Assembly: GCA_030039575.1 (NCBI GenBank)
Contig: JASHVH010000511.1
Span: 1-15,898 of the forward strand
Reading direction: 5' to 3'
Source of the DNA: Acidimicrobiales bacterium
GTDB taxonomy: Bacteria; Actinomycetota; Acidimicrobiia; Acidimicrobiales; Palsa-688
DNA: 15,898 nucleotides
The number at the start of each line of letters is the position of its first letter. Positions within the stretch are counted from its first letter, which is position 1. Below, one piece after another: positions 1 through 6,713 of this stretch. The translations under genes were made by a program, and so were the position numbers. The notes beneath the pieces were generated by a model. The model was not told where the DNA came from, searched no databases, and saw only the letters and a program-made list of their open reading frames with translations.

Positions 1-448
1 GCCGTGGAGCACTGACAAAGACGGCATACTCTTGTGCCTGCTTGCCTCTGAAATCCTGGCCACAACCGGGAAATCCCCGAGCGAGTGGTACCGCACCCTC
101 ACCGCCCGCTTCGGTGACCCCGCCTACGCCCGTGTGGACGCGCCGGCCAGTCGCGAGGAAAAGGCGGCCCTGGCTCAGCTTCAGCCCGAAGACGTGAGGG
201 CCACGGAGTTGGCCGGCGAACCCATCACGGCGAAACTCACGACCGCCCCCGGTAACGGCGCGCCGATCGGCGGCTTGAAGGTGACGACCGAGTCAGGCTG
301 GTTTGCGGCCCGTCCGTCCGGTACTGAGGACGTTTACAAGATTTATGCCGAGTCATTCAAGGGGCCCGAACACTTGGCCGCCATCCAGGATGAGGCCCGC
401 CACGTGGTCGCCGCTGCCCTCAGCAGCGCGCGTGTGGCCGCCCGCTAG
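1..448 (+). CDS. pgm: Phosphoglucomutase, C-terminal part (gene runs off the left edge)
   Basis: Interconverts glucose 1-phosphate and glucose 6-phosphate in the cytoplasm, linking glycogen and cell-wall sugar synthesis to glycolysis. The frame is open from base 2, so the 5' end lies outside the window; about 148 residues are visible. They begin with the [17 protein letters not shown] segment typical of the third domain of alpha-D-glucose-type phosphoglucomutases. Near the C-terminus is [17 protein letters not shown], whose PSGTE loop binds the substrate phosphate in the phosphohexomutase superfamily. The TTG at 32 is an internal codon, not a start. The TAG stop at 446-448 is 33 bases from the stop of the convergent hydrolase. 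That gap holds only short GCCGG/CCGGC complementary pieces and no clear terminator. The active-site serine and metal loop are upstream of the window and cannot be checked. Confidence 0.9.
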   Translation, partial: PWSTDKDGILLCLLASEILATTGKSPSEWYRTLTARFGDPAYARVDAPASREEKAALAQLQPEDVRATELAGEPITAKLTTAPGNGAPIGGLKVTTESGWFAARPSGTEDVYKIYAESFKGPEHLAAIQDEARHVVAAALSSARVAAR

Positions 449-481
449 CCGGGCCAGGGACAACCGGCGGCCGGCACCCAG

Positions 482-1720
482 TCAGCCAGAACCCCAACGA
501 GCGAGGTGGCCGAAGGCGGCGTCCTGCATGTCCAGGTCGAACCGGTGCCCGCCGTCGTAGAACTCACCCACGTAGTTCTCCGGTGCACCGGCGGACTCAT
601 AGGTGGCCCCGATGAGTTCGTGAGCTTTGGTCATCCCGTCCAGGGGGAACAGCTCATCCTGGCGGCAGTACTGGACGACCAGCGGGGAGGGTGCCCTGCA
701 AGCGGCCAGGTCCGGCCAATCGCCGATGCTCACGAGCCCGGGCGGGAAAAACATCCACGTGTGCGAGGCAACGTGGCGGTCCAGTAATTGGTCGTACGTC
801 GACATCATGCCGACGATCACGGAAACGGCGATGTCGGGTGACGTGGCCTGCATCAGGGCGGCCCGGCAGCCGCCACCGGACAACCCAATGCAGCTCACTC
901 TTTCGCTCATGACGTCGGGCCGGGATCTCAGGTACTCGAGAGCAACGCGGTCCTCGTAGGCGACGACACCGGCCAAGCTGGTACCGAGCAATGTGCAGTA
1001 CTTGGCGATGACATGCTCGTGCTCCTCCGCTGCCTGGTTGTAGCGCTGGATTTTTGCGCTTTGAGCCGCGCCGTCATCAGCCATCGACGAGCCTGCCTCC
1101 GCCCTCACGTGCTGCAGGGGCGAAGGGGCCGGCTCCGGCCGGGCCATTTCCTCCAGGTCGAAGCGCCGGCTTCCCCACAGGAAGGTGTCATGGACAAGCA
1201 CGGCGAACCCGGCCCGGGCCAGTTCGTTGGCGAAGGCACGGCCGCCGTAGTGCCGGCGGCGTAGTTCAACCACCAATTGGTCAGGTTCCTCTGGCCCATC
1301 GGCGATCTTTTCCTTGCCGTAGAACTTGAAATCGCCGTGGTCATGCAGCGCCACCACGCCCGGGAGCGCTCCTCTCGCCCCGGCCGGGCGGAGGAGCCAC
1401 GCCCTGGTTCTCGGGCCATAGCCGACCGACCAGGACACTTCCTCCCCGGTCACGCCGTCACCTTCCCAGGTACGTTCGACCCGGCCGCTGACCGGAGCTT
1501 GGTCCTGCCCAAAACCGAGGCTCTCTCGTACTTGGGACGGAGTTAGCCGCCCCACCCCGGGGTGGCCGGCCGGAGCCGCCTGCCAATGGGCGAACTCGAC
1601 CCAGTCACTGAACCTCCCGAGATGCTGATAGGGCCCGAGATGCTGACGGGGCCCGAGATGCCGATGGGCCTGGTCAACGCTGGACGGCGTGGGGCCCGCG
1701 TCAAGTGGCTGACCGCTCAC
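482..1720 (-). CDS. Alpha/beta-hydrolase, dienelactone-hydrolase / acetylxylan-esterase-like
   Basis: A 412-residue serine hydrolase of unknown substrate. Visible parts are a beta-strand and oxyanion region PGVVALHDHGDFKFYG (about 120-135), the nucleophile elbow GLSGGG with Ser281, a probable acid in RQDELFP (Asp355), and the catalytic His392 in YDGGHRFD. This order and size fit the larger dienelactone-hydrolase-like esterases. There is no signal peptide or membrane helix, so it is probably cytoplasmic. The first 40 residues are not part of the fold and hold a short tandem repeat (HLGPRQ, HLGPYQ, HLGRFS). The GTG start at 1720 overlaps the upstream aldolase stop as GTGA, a four-base overlap typical of coupled translation, so both are probably made from one transcript. 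A start downstream of the repeat is possible, but the overlap favours this one. The superfamily call is firm; the substrate is not known. Confidence 0.8.
   Translation of the reverse strand: MSGQPLDAGPTPSSVDQAHRHLGPRQHLGPYQHLGRFSDWVEFAHWQAAPAGHPGVGRLTPSQVRESLGFGQDQAPVSGRVERTWEGDGVTGEEVSWSVGYGPRTRAWLLRPAGARGALPGVVALHDHGDFKFYGKEKIADGPEEPDQLVVELRRRHYGGRAFANELARAGFAVLVHDTFLWGSRRFDLEEMARPEPAPSPLQHVRAEAGSSMADDGAAQSAKIQRYNQAAEEHEHVIAKYCTLLGTSLAGVVAYEDRVALEYLRSRPDVMSERVSCIGLSGGGCRAALMQATSPDIAVSVIVGMMSTYDQLLDRHVASHTWMFFPPGLVSIGDWPDLAACRAPSPLVVQYCRQDELFPLDGMTKAHELIGATYESAGAPENYVGEFYDGGHRFDLDMQDAAFGHLARWGSG
1607..1660 (-). repeat. Three tandem 18-base in-frame units in the hydrolase N-terminus
   Basis: Three adjacent 18-base units, seen on the plus strand as gatgctgatagggcccga followed by two near copies, encode HLGPRQ, HLGPYQ and HLGRFS (residues 21-38). 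Since 18 is a multiple of three, a change in copy number would not break the frame. The unit precedes the catalytic domain and probably forms a disordered extension. Confidence 0.75.
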
Positions 1721-2793
1721 CCAAGGTCGTCCATGACGGCTCGGACCGCGTCCACAGCGGTGTCGATGTCCTCGTCATCGAGGTCGAGGTGAGTGACGAA
1801 GCGGGCTCGGCCCGGCCCGGCCAGGCTCCCGCGCACAGCGTGTTTTTCGAGGAGATGGTCGAGGAAAGCGGTGGCTCGAATGCGACCGGTAACCCCAAAG
1901 ATCACAATGTTGGTCTGCACTGTGGCCGGGTCGAGGTCGATACCGTCCACCTCCGCCAGAGCCTCCGCCAGCCGGCGAGCGCGAGCATGGTCATCGGCGA
2001 GGCGGTCGACGTGGTGAGCCAGGGCGTAACTGGCGGCGGCGGCCAGGACGCCCGCCTGGCGCATAGATCCACCGAGGCGCTGTTTCAGCCGCCACGCCTC
2101 ATCGATGAAGTCATCGTCACCCGCAAGTGCCGCACCCACAGGCGCCCCGAGGCCCTTGGAGAAATCGACCCAAACGCTGTCGAACGGCGCGACCACGGAC
2201 GATGGCCGCTCGCCGGTGGCGACTGTGGCGTTGAACAACCGCGCTCCATCGAGGTGAGCCAGCAGCCCGTTAGCTCTGGCCACCTCGGTCACGGCCGAGA
2301 TGTCGCCGTGGCTCCAGATCGTCCCGCCGGCCAGGTTGGCGGTCTGCTCGACCCAAACCAGCCGCGGCGCGGGCGCGTACCTGGACAGAGGCGACAGCGC
2401 CGCTTCCAGCTCCTGGGCTGTATAGATCCCTCGCTCCCCATCGATAGGGCGCGCCTGAGCACCGGCGAGCGCGGCCGGCCCGCCTGCTTCGGCATGGAGC
2501 GGGTGGGCCGTGCGGTCACAGTAGAACTCGTCGCCGGGCCGGCAGTGCAGCGCCAGAGCGATCTCGTTGCACATAGTCCCGGAGGGCAGGAACACCGCCG
2601 CCGGCTTGCCGAGCACCTCGGCCACCGTTTCCACCAGTTGGTTTACGCTCGGGTCTTCGCCAAGCTGCTCGTCCCCGACCGGGGCCTCGAACATCGCCCG
2701 GCGCATGGCCTGCGTGGGCAAAGTCGCAGTGTCACTGCGAAGGTCGACCCGGATGGGCCAAGGGGAGGCCTGAGGAGTGAACTTTGGTTTCAC
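1717..2793 (-). CDS. ltaE: Low-specificity L-threonine aldolase (PLP enzyme)
   Basis: Cleaves L-threonine or L-allo-threonine to glycine and acetaldehyde, in the cytoplasm. It has 358 residues, the family's usual size, and belongs to fold-type I PLP enzymes. Family signatures in order are RVDLRSDTATLPT (15-27), the GDEQLGEDPSVNQLE-like region (40-54), LPSGTMCNEIAL (69-80), AHLDGARLFNA (179-189) with the PLP-ring-contacting Asp182, the PLP lysine in DFSKGLGAPVG (Lys213), and RLGGSMRQAG (239-248). The GTG start at 2793 has no Shine-Dalgarno sequence; a GATGAT -10-like hexamer lies six bases upstream, so it may be leaderless. The stop overlaps the hydrolase start (GTGA), making this the first gene of a two-gene unit. 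It could be described as a beta-eliminating lyase family member, but the DLRSDT and lysine motifs favour threonine aldolase. Confidence 0.92.
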   Translation of the reverse strand: MKPKFTPQASPWPIRVDLRSDTATLPTQAMRRAMFEAPVGDEQLGEDPSVNQLVETVAEVLGKPAAVFLPSGTMCNEIALALHCRPGDEFYCDRTAHPLHAEAGGPAALAGAQARPIDGERGIYTAQELEAALSPLSRYAPAPRLVWVEQTANLAGGTIWSHGDISAVTEVARANGLLAHLDGARLFNATVATGERPSSVVAPFDSVWVDFSKGLGAPVGAALAGDDDFIDEAWRLKQRLGGSMRQAGVLAAAASYALAHHVDRLADDHARARRLAEALAEVDGIDLDPATVQTNIVIFGVTGRIRATAFLDHLLEKHAVRGSLAGPGRARFVTHLDLDDEDIDTAVDAVRAVMDDLG

Positions 2794-2844
2794 TTATGAA
2801 TCATCGCGCGCCGGCCGGGTGGCCTACCCGGCGACGATCGCCGG
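2794..2844 (-). promoter_or_regulatory. Upstream region of ltaE: -10-like hexamer and overlapping inverted repeats
   Basis: Read on the minus strand, GATGAT (2805-2800) shares four of six bases with TATAAT and is separated from the GTG start by six bases, the spacing expected for a leaderless transcript. No convincing -35 is visible. Just upstream are two perfect inverted repeats: CCGGGT/ACCCGG (2815-2820 with 2826-2831) and CCGGCGA/TCGCCGG (2828-2834 with 2838-2844). They share bases 2828-2831, so as hairpins they would exclude each other. If the gene is leaderless, they lie upstream of the transcript and would act as DNA operators. The rest of the divergent gap, to 3020, contains a TTCGCGAA palindrome (2929-2936) and a TAGGAT hexamer (2943-2948) that may belong to the nicotinamidase promoter, without a clear -35. 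Confidence 0.35.
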
Positions 2845-3020
2845 GACCAGGCCCGCGCAGACCCAGCCGGCCCACCAGCCGCGGTGTTAGACAGCCGGCA
2901 CGAACGGCCCATCTTCTCGGCGGGTAGTTTCGCGAACCTCTGTAGGATGACACGAACTGGGCCGAGCTGCCCAAAGGCGAACGACCGTGCGCAAGCACCC
3001 CTCTGCGAATGGAGCGTTAC

Positions 3021-3632
3021 ATGACTTCTTCGTCCGCCACCGGTGGGAACGACGCCCGAGCACTCATCATCGTTGACGTACAGAACGACTTTACGGAGGG
3101 AGGGGCGCTCGAGGTCGCAGGAGGCGACGACGTCGCGTACAAGATCGGGCTGTACCTCGGCAAAACACGGGACCGCTACGCCTTTGTCGTTGCCACCCAG
3201 GACTGGCACATCGAGCCACAGGATGACCACTTCACTACCTACCCGGTCCACTGCGTGGCTGAATCGCCGGGAGCAGCACTGGACCCGGAACTGTCGCGCG
3301 GCGCTGGTCGCCAAATCGCCGAGCTCGTAGATGTGCAACTACATAAAGGCCAGTATGGGGCCGACCCGTCAGGTTTTAGAGGGGTAGACGAACTGGGCCG
3401 GCCTTTGAGCAAGCTTTTGGGCGAGCACGGCATCCAGGCCGTCGACGTTTGTGGCGTGGCCGAGGACATCTGTGTGGCCGCCACGATCAGGGACGCCGTC
3501 GGTGCCAGGCTGCAGGCCCGCTTGCTCACTGACCTGTCTGTCGCGACGTCGCCGGCCGCGGCCAAGGCAACCGAGTTCGACCTGGCGTCGAACGGCGTTA
3601 CCCTGATCGAATCTGCAGACGCCTGGCCGTAA
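3021..3632 (+). CDS. pncA: Nicotinamidase (isochorismatase-like hydrolase)
   Basis: Hydrolyses nicotinamide to nicotinate and ammonia for NAD salvage, in the cytoplasm. It has 203 residues. The family's catalytic triad is visible: Asp19 in LIIVDVQNDF, Lys109 in LHKGQY and Cys151 in GVAEDICVAAT. The metal site is likely built from the DWH pair Asp61/His63 plus His70 or His77. The segment VVATQDWHIEPQDDHF and the VHCVAESPGA loop separate nicotinamidases from other isochorismatase-like hydrolases. I chose the ATG at 3021 because GGAG (3011-3014) sits six bases upstream of it. An in-frame ATG at 3009 would add four residues and has no such site. It is divergent from ltaE. The 157-base gap after it probably makes it a single-gene unit. 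Confidence 0.9.
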   Translation: MTSSSATGGNDARALIIVDVQNDFTEGGALEVAGGDDVAYKIGLYLGKTRDRYAFVVATQDWHIEPQDDHFTTYPVHCVAESPGAALDPELSRGAGRQIAELVDVQLHKGQYGADPSGFRGVDELGRPLSKLLGEHGIQAVDVCGVAEDICVAATIRDAVGARLQARLLTDLSVATSPAAAKATEFDLASNGVTLIESADAWP

Positions 3633-3728
3633 ACAGCTCGCTCCAGCTCAGCCGTCAGATCGCCACCGACTAGGCCCTGGACGGTTACCTGCGCGACCAG
3701 GCCGACCCTGAGGGCGCCCGAGGGAACC

Positions 3729-3758
3729 TTGTCAAATCCCCGGTCACTGGGGTAGGAA
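3729..3758 (+). promoter_or_regulatory. Candidate promoter and RBS for the isomerase/reductase pair
   Basis: TTGTCA (3729-3734, five of six to TTGACA) and TAGGAA (3753-3758, three of six to TATAAT) are 18 bases apart, and GGAG (3780-3783) lies six bases before the ATG at 3790. The spacing is right and no other promoter is visible in the 157-base gap after the nicotinamidase, but the -10 match is only fair. Confidence 0.4.
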
Positions 3759-3789
3759 TGTAGACGCAAGCTACTGGATGGAGTAATTG

Positions 3790-4533
3790 ATGGCCAGGAT
3801 TTCTATACAGATGTGGACGGTCCGAAGGGAGGCCGAGCAGTCGCTCGAGGAGACGCTCGCCACCTTGCGCAGCATCGGCTACAGGGCGGTCGAGACAGCG
3901 GGGTTGTACGGGCTGTCGCCGGCGGCCATGCGGGCCGCGCTGGCCAAGGCCGGCCTCGAACTCTCGAGCGCACATGCCCCGCTCCCGGACAAGGAAGCGG
4001 CCGAGGCGACGTTCACACAGCTCACCGAGTTGGGGGCTACCTCAGTGTTCCCCAGTCTGCGGGCCGAGTTCTTTGCCGACGACGCTGCCATTGCGCGGGC
4101 GGCCGACGCGTTCAACGACGTGGCCCCGGTGGCCAACTCATACGGGATCGAGCTCGGCTACCACAACCACTGGTGGGAGTTCGTCCGGGACGAGGACGGC
4201 AAGCTCGCGTACGATAAGTTCCTTGAACGCCTGGACCCGGGAGTGACCCTCGAGGTGGACACCTACTGGGCGCAAGTGGGTGGGGTCGATGCGGCGGACC
4301 TGGTGCGGTCGCTCGGCGACCGCGTCCACTACCTCCACATCAAAGACGGCCCCATCGACACGAGGCCGGACAACCACACCGCCGTGGGCGACGGGAAAAT
4401 GGACGTCGACCGGGTGCTGGACGCGAACAGCGCCGTCCGGTGGGACATCGTCGAACTGGACGGGTGCGAGGGTGAGATCTGGGACAAGGTACGCCGCAGT
4501 TTCGAGTACCTGTCAGCTCGGGGCCTGAATTAA
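3790..4533 (+). CDS. Sugar phosphate isomerase/epimerase (xylose-isomerase-like TIM barrel)
   Basis: A 247-residue protein of the AP-endonuclease-2 / xylose-isomerase-like superfamily, which isomerises or epimerises sugars and inositol derivatives using a divalent metal. The opening ISIQMWTVR and the order of candidate metal or catalytic residues fit the fold: LGYHNHWWEF (124-131), Asp157 in LEVDTYW, His183 in YLHIKDG and Glu222 in IVELDGC. The length is normal for single-domain members. The ATG at 3790 is preferred over the TTG at 3787 because GGAG lies six bases before it. It is followed after 34 bases by an aldo/keto reductase on the same strand, suggesting a shared route for a sugar, keto-sugar or polyol. 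The precise substrate cannot be read from the sequence. Confidence 0.82.
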   Translation: MARISIQMWTVRREAEQSLEETLATLRSIGYRAVETAGLYGLSPAAMRAALAKAGLELSSAHAPLPDKEAAEATFTQLTELGATSVFPSLRAEFFADDAAIARAADAFNDVAPVANSYGIELGYHNHWWEFVRDEDGKLAYDKFLERLDPGVTLEVDTYWAQVGGVDAADLVRSLGDRVHYLHIKDGPIDTRPDNHTAVGDGKMDVDRVLDANSAVRWDIVELDGCEGEIWDKVRRSFEYLSARGLN

Positions 4534-4567
4534 GAGGCTCACCAAGGTCAGCCGCTAAGGTCATGCC

Positions 4568-5356
4568 ATGACGAACGAGGACGATCGAACGGTCGAACTT
4601 CGCACGGGTGGCAAGATGCCACTGCTCGGCTTCGGCACATTTCGGGTCGACGGCCGAAACGCCCGCGAGGTAGTCCGCACGGCGCTGGATATCGGCTATC
4701 GCCATATCGACACAGCTACGGGTTACTCCAACGAGGAATATGTCGGAGCGGCAATTCGGGACAGTGGCATTGACCGACGAGAGATCTTCATTACCACGAA
4801 GTGCCCGCCAGAGAACGCCAGGCAGGAGCGGGAGACGATCGAGGCCAGCCTGCGGGCGCTTGGGACCGATTACGTGGACCTTTGGCTCATCCACTGGCCT
4901 CCGAACGGTGAGGCCCGGCCAGACATGTGGAAAGCGTTCATGGACGTGGCCAATGAAGGCAAGACCGCAGCCATCGGTGTCAGCAACTACAGCACTGGCC
5001 AGATCGACGAACTGGTATCGGCCACCGGGGTGACCCCGGCCGTAAACCAGATACCGTGGAGCCCGGCGCTCTACGACGAGCGGCGAGTGGCCGAAATGGC
5101 CGAACGAGGTGTAGTCCTCGAAGGGTACAGTCCCCTGAAACGGAGCCGGCTTAACTCGCCGGTGCTGGTCGAGGTGGCGGGCGCCCACGGTGTAACCCCG
5201 GCCCAAGTAGTCCTGCGCTGGCACCTGGACCACGGCTTCGTAGTGATCCCCAAGTCCGTCCATCGCGAGCGGATGGAGGAGAACTTCGACCTGTACAGTT
5301 TTCAGTTGAGCGACGAGGAAATCGCCAAGATCGATGACCTTGGCCACCTTGGTTAG
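4568..5356 (+). CDS. Aldo/keto reductase (2,5-diketo-D-gluconate reductase-like)
   Basis: An NAD(P)H-dependent carbonyl reductase of 262 residues, the usual size of the shorter prokaryotic members. The catalytic tetrad is complete: Asp48 (RHIDTA), Tyr53 (GYSNEE), Lys78 (ITTKCP) and His109 (WLIHWPP). The (beta/alpha)8 landmarks GVSNYS (137-142) and the cofactor-phosphate motif IPKS (227-230) are present; the latter suggests NADPH. AAGG occurs about eight bases before the ATG as a modest ribosome binding site. It lies 34 bases behind the isomerase and is probably co-transcribed with it. The natural substrate is unknown. Family members reduce keto-sugars, methylglyoxal and many aldehydes. Confidence 0.88.
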   Translation: MTNEDDRTVELRTGGKMPLLGFGTFRVDGRNAREVVRTALDIGYRHIDTATGYSNEEYVGAAIRDSGIDRREIFITTKCPPENARQERETIEASLRALGTDYVDLWLIHWPPNGEARPDMWKAFMDVANEGKTAAIGVSNYSTGQIDELVSATGVTPAVNQIPWSPALYDERRVAEMAERGVVLEGYSPLKRSRLNSPVLVEVAGAHGVTPAQVVLRWHLDHGFVVIPKSVHRERMEENFDLYSFQLSDEEIAKIDDLGHLG

Positions 5357-5501
5357 CCTGCCTTCGTCGGCCATAACCGCCGTTCCCCCGCCATTTACGT
5401 CCCTCCGCTAGGCCATGGCCGCGCCTTTCCGGGTGCAGGTAACTGTTCTGGTTGCGTTTTCGGGGAAGAAATTGACAAACGCGCGACCAGTTTGCCCAAC
5501 C

Positions 5502-5522
5502 GCACCCGGAATGGCCGGGTGC
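5502..5522. terminator. Terminator-like hairpin in the 271-base convergent gap
   Basis: GCACCCGG-AATGG-CCGGGTGC is a perfect 8-bp stem with a 5-base loop between two convergent genes, so it could end both transcripts. No U-run follows on either side, so termination by a classical intrinsic mechanism is uncertain. A second CCGGGTGC at 5429-5436 could pair with the same left arm instead. The rest of 5357-5627 shows a direct repeat of CCGCGGTC (5534 and 5553) and a TTGACA (5472-5477) without a partner -10. I see no credible gene in it. Confidence 0.5.
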
Positions 5523-5627
5523 ACGCTACTTCACCGCGGTCCACGCTCATCCCCGCGGTCACGTCCGGGCGGCCCTCCGGCCCCGGCCGTGAGCAGTTTT
5601 AGGCAGGCGGCGCCCCGGTACCCTCTG

Positions 5628-6560
5628 CTACAGCACGGCGATCGGGTTAACCGGTGAACCTGTCCCACCGGGGACAATAAGCGGCGCGACGACCAGAAGG
5701 AACTCGTACACCCCCACCTCCGCGCAGGCTTCGCTCAAGCTCTCCAGGTCCAGGTTGTCGAGCAGGCACATACCCATGGCCGCGATGGACAGGACGTGGA
5801 TCGGCCCTCCCACCCCTTCCACGGGGCTGGGCCGTGCATCACTGTCACCGTCCCCGCCAAGGAGGGCGATCTCGCGCTGAGCGAGCCACTCCAAGCCCGA
5901 GGTGGCCAAGCCGGCATCAGCTAGCTCGGGATCCCACGGTCCCATGGCGCGCCGCCGCCGCATGTGCCCCGTCCTGAGCAGGACCGCGTCACCGCGGCGC
6001 ACTTCTACGCCCAGTTTTTCCGCTATAGCTTCCAGGTCCTCGGCCCCCAGCGCGCACGGCGGCTCGACCCAGTCGACCTGGCGGGCGCGCGCCGCGTCCA
6101 GCAGGACACCTCTGGCGACGACCCCGTTGGCCAACCTTGATACCGGAGCGAAGGCCGACCCCTCCGACCCGACCACCTCCGCCGCCCGTTTACCGTTATA
6201 AAGCAAGCCTTTGTAAGCCACGTGCGGCAGCGAGTCGAGATGGCTGGCTGACTTGCCGTGAAAGTCGACCCCGATGAAGTCCGCGTAGTAGGACGACTCG
6301 TCTTCTGATTTGTCGCCCATATGGGTCATGTAGTGCAGCGCCGGCCGGTTATTGTCAGGCCCCGCCACGGTATCGAGCGACCGTCCAAGCGGTACCCGGC
6401 GGCCGGTCTTTACCAAACTCGCCGCCTCAGCCACCTGTTTGTCGCTCAGGAAGTTGAGCGTCCCGAGCTCGTCGTCCCCACCCCAACGGCCCCAGTTTTT
6501 CAGCTTCTCGAAGAGGCGCTCGAACTCATTATTGGAGATGGCGAACTGTTCAGATGTCAT
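5628..6560 (-). CDS. Cyclase-family metal-dependent hydrolase (kynurenine-formamidase-like)
   Basis: A 310-residue member of the cyclase family (PF04199), which includes bacterial kynurenine formamidase and polyketide-cyclase-annotated hydrolases. The metal signature appears as DFHGKSASHLDSLPHV. His101, His107, Asp109 and His113 would be the HxxxxxHxDxxxH metal ligands, here with SAS in place of the shorter family's GT. The N-terminal WGRWGGDDELGTLNFL and the later DAVLLRTGH and VHVLSIAAMGMCLLDNLDLE-like segments are typical of the longer subgroup of about 300 residues. The reaction is unknown for that subgroup; amide or lactone hydrolysis is likely. ATG at 6560 is chosen over GTG at 6563 because a promoter -10 sits just six bases before the codon at 6561, leaving no leader. 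No Shine-Dalgarno sequence is visible. No other tryptophan-pathway gene is nearby. Confidence 0.85.
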   Translation of the reverse strand: MTSEQFAISNNEFERLFEKLKNWGRWGGDDELGTLNFLSDKQVAEAASLVKTGRRVPLGRSLDTVAGPDNNRPALHYMTHMGDKSEDESSYYADFIGVDFHGKSASHLDSLPHVAYKGLLYNGKRAAEVVGSEGSAFAPVSRLANGVVARGVLLDAARARQVDWVEPPCALGAEDLEAIAEKLGVEVRRGDAVLLRTGHMRRRRAMGPWDPELADAGLATSGLEWLAQREIALLGGDGDSDARPSPVEGVGGPIHVLSIAAMGMCLLDNLDLESLSEACAEVGVYEFLLVVAPLIVPGGTGSPVNPIAVL

Positions 6561-6566
6561 CACAGT

Positions 6567-6596
6567 CGTTTAGCGCCGTGATCGCGCCGTTGTCAA
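6567..6596 (-). promoter_or_regulatory. TTGACA promoter placing the cyclase transcript start at its ATG
   Basis: On the minus strand a perfect TTGACA (6596-6591) is followed after 18 bases by TAAACG (6572-6567). The transcript would begin about seven bases later, at or next to the ATG at 6560. Together with the absence of a ribosome binding site this indicates a leaderless mRNA. The rest of the 150-base gap (6597-6713) up to the preceding gene shows only small GC-rich dyads. Confidence 0.55.
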
Positions 6597-6713
6597 CCGG
6601 ACAGGGAGGGACGTGGCCGAGATCGAGAGCCGGCGGCTGACGCAGGCACGGCGCCGGCATTTTCGTTGTGGCATATGGGTACCGGCCAGGCTCGGGGTGC
6701 CGGTGCACGTTCC

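Noticed and set aside
1705..2799. 364-residue plus-strand frame opposite the aldolase
   Set aside because: It is antisense to a gene with full family signatures and lacks domain structure of its own.
4340..5374. 344-residue minus-strand frame opposite the isomerase and aldo/keto reductase
   Set aside because: Shadow frame; both plus-strand genes carry complete catalytic motifs.
5472..5477. Perfect TTGACA as a promoter
   Set aside because: No -10-like hexamer lies 16-19 bases downstream, and no gene on that strand follows.
5415..5657. 80-residue frame in the convergent gap
   Set aside because: No ribosome binding site, Pro/Arg/Ser-rich, overlaps the cyclase 3' end, and the region contains a hairpin.
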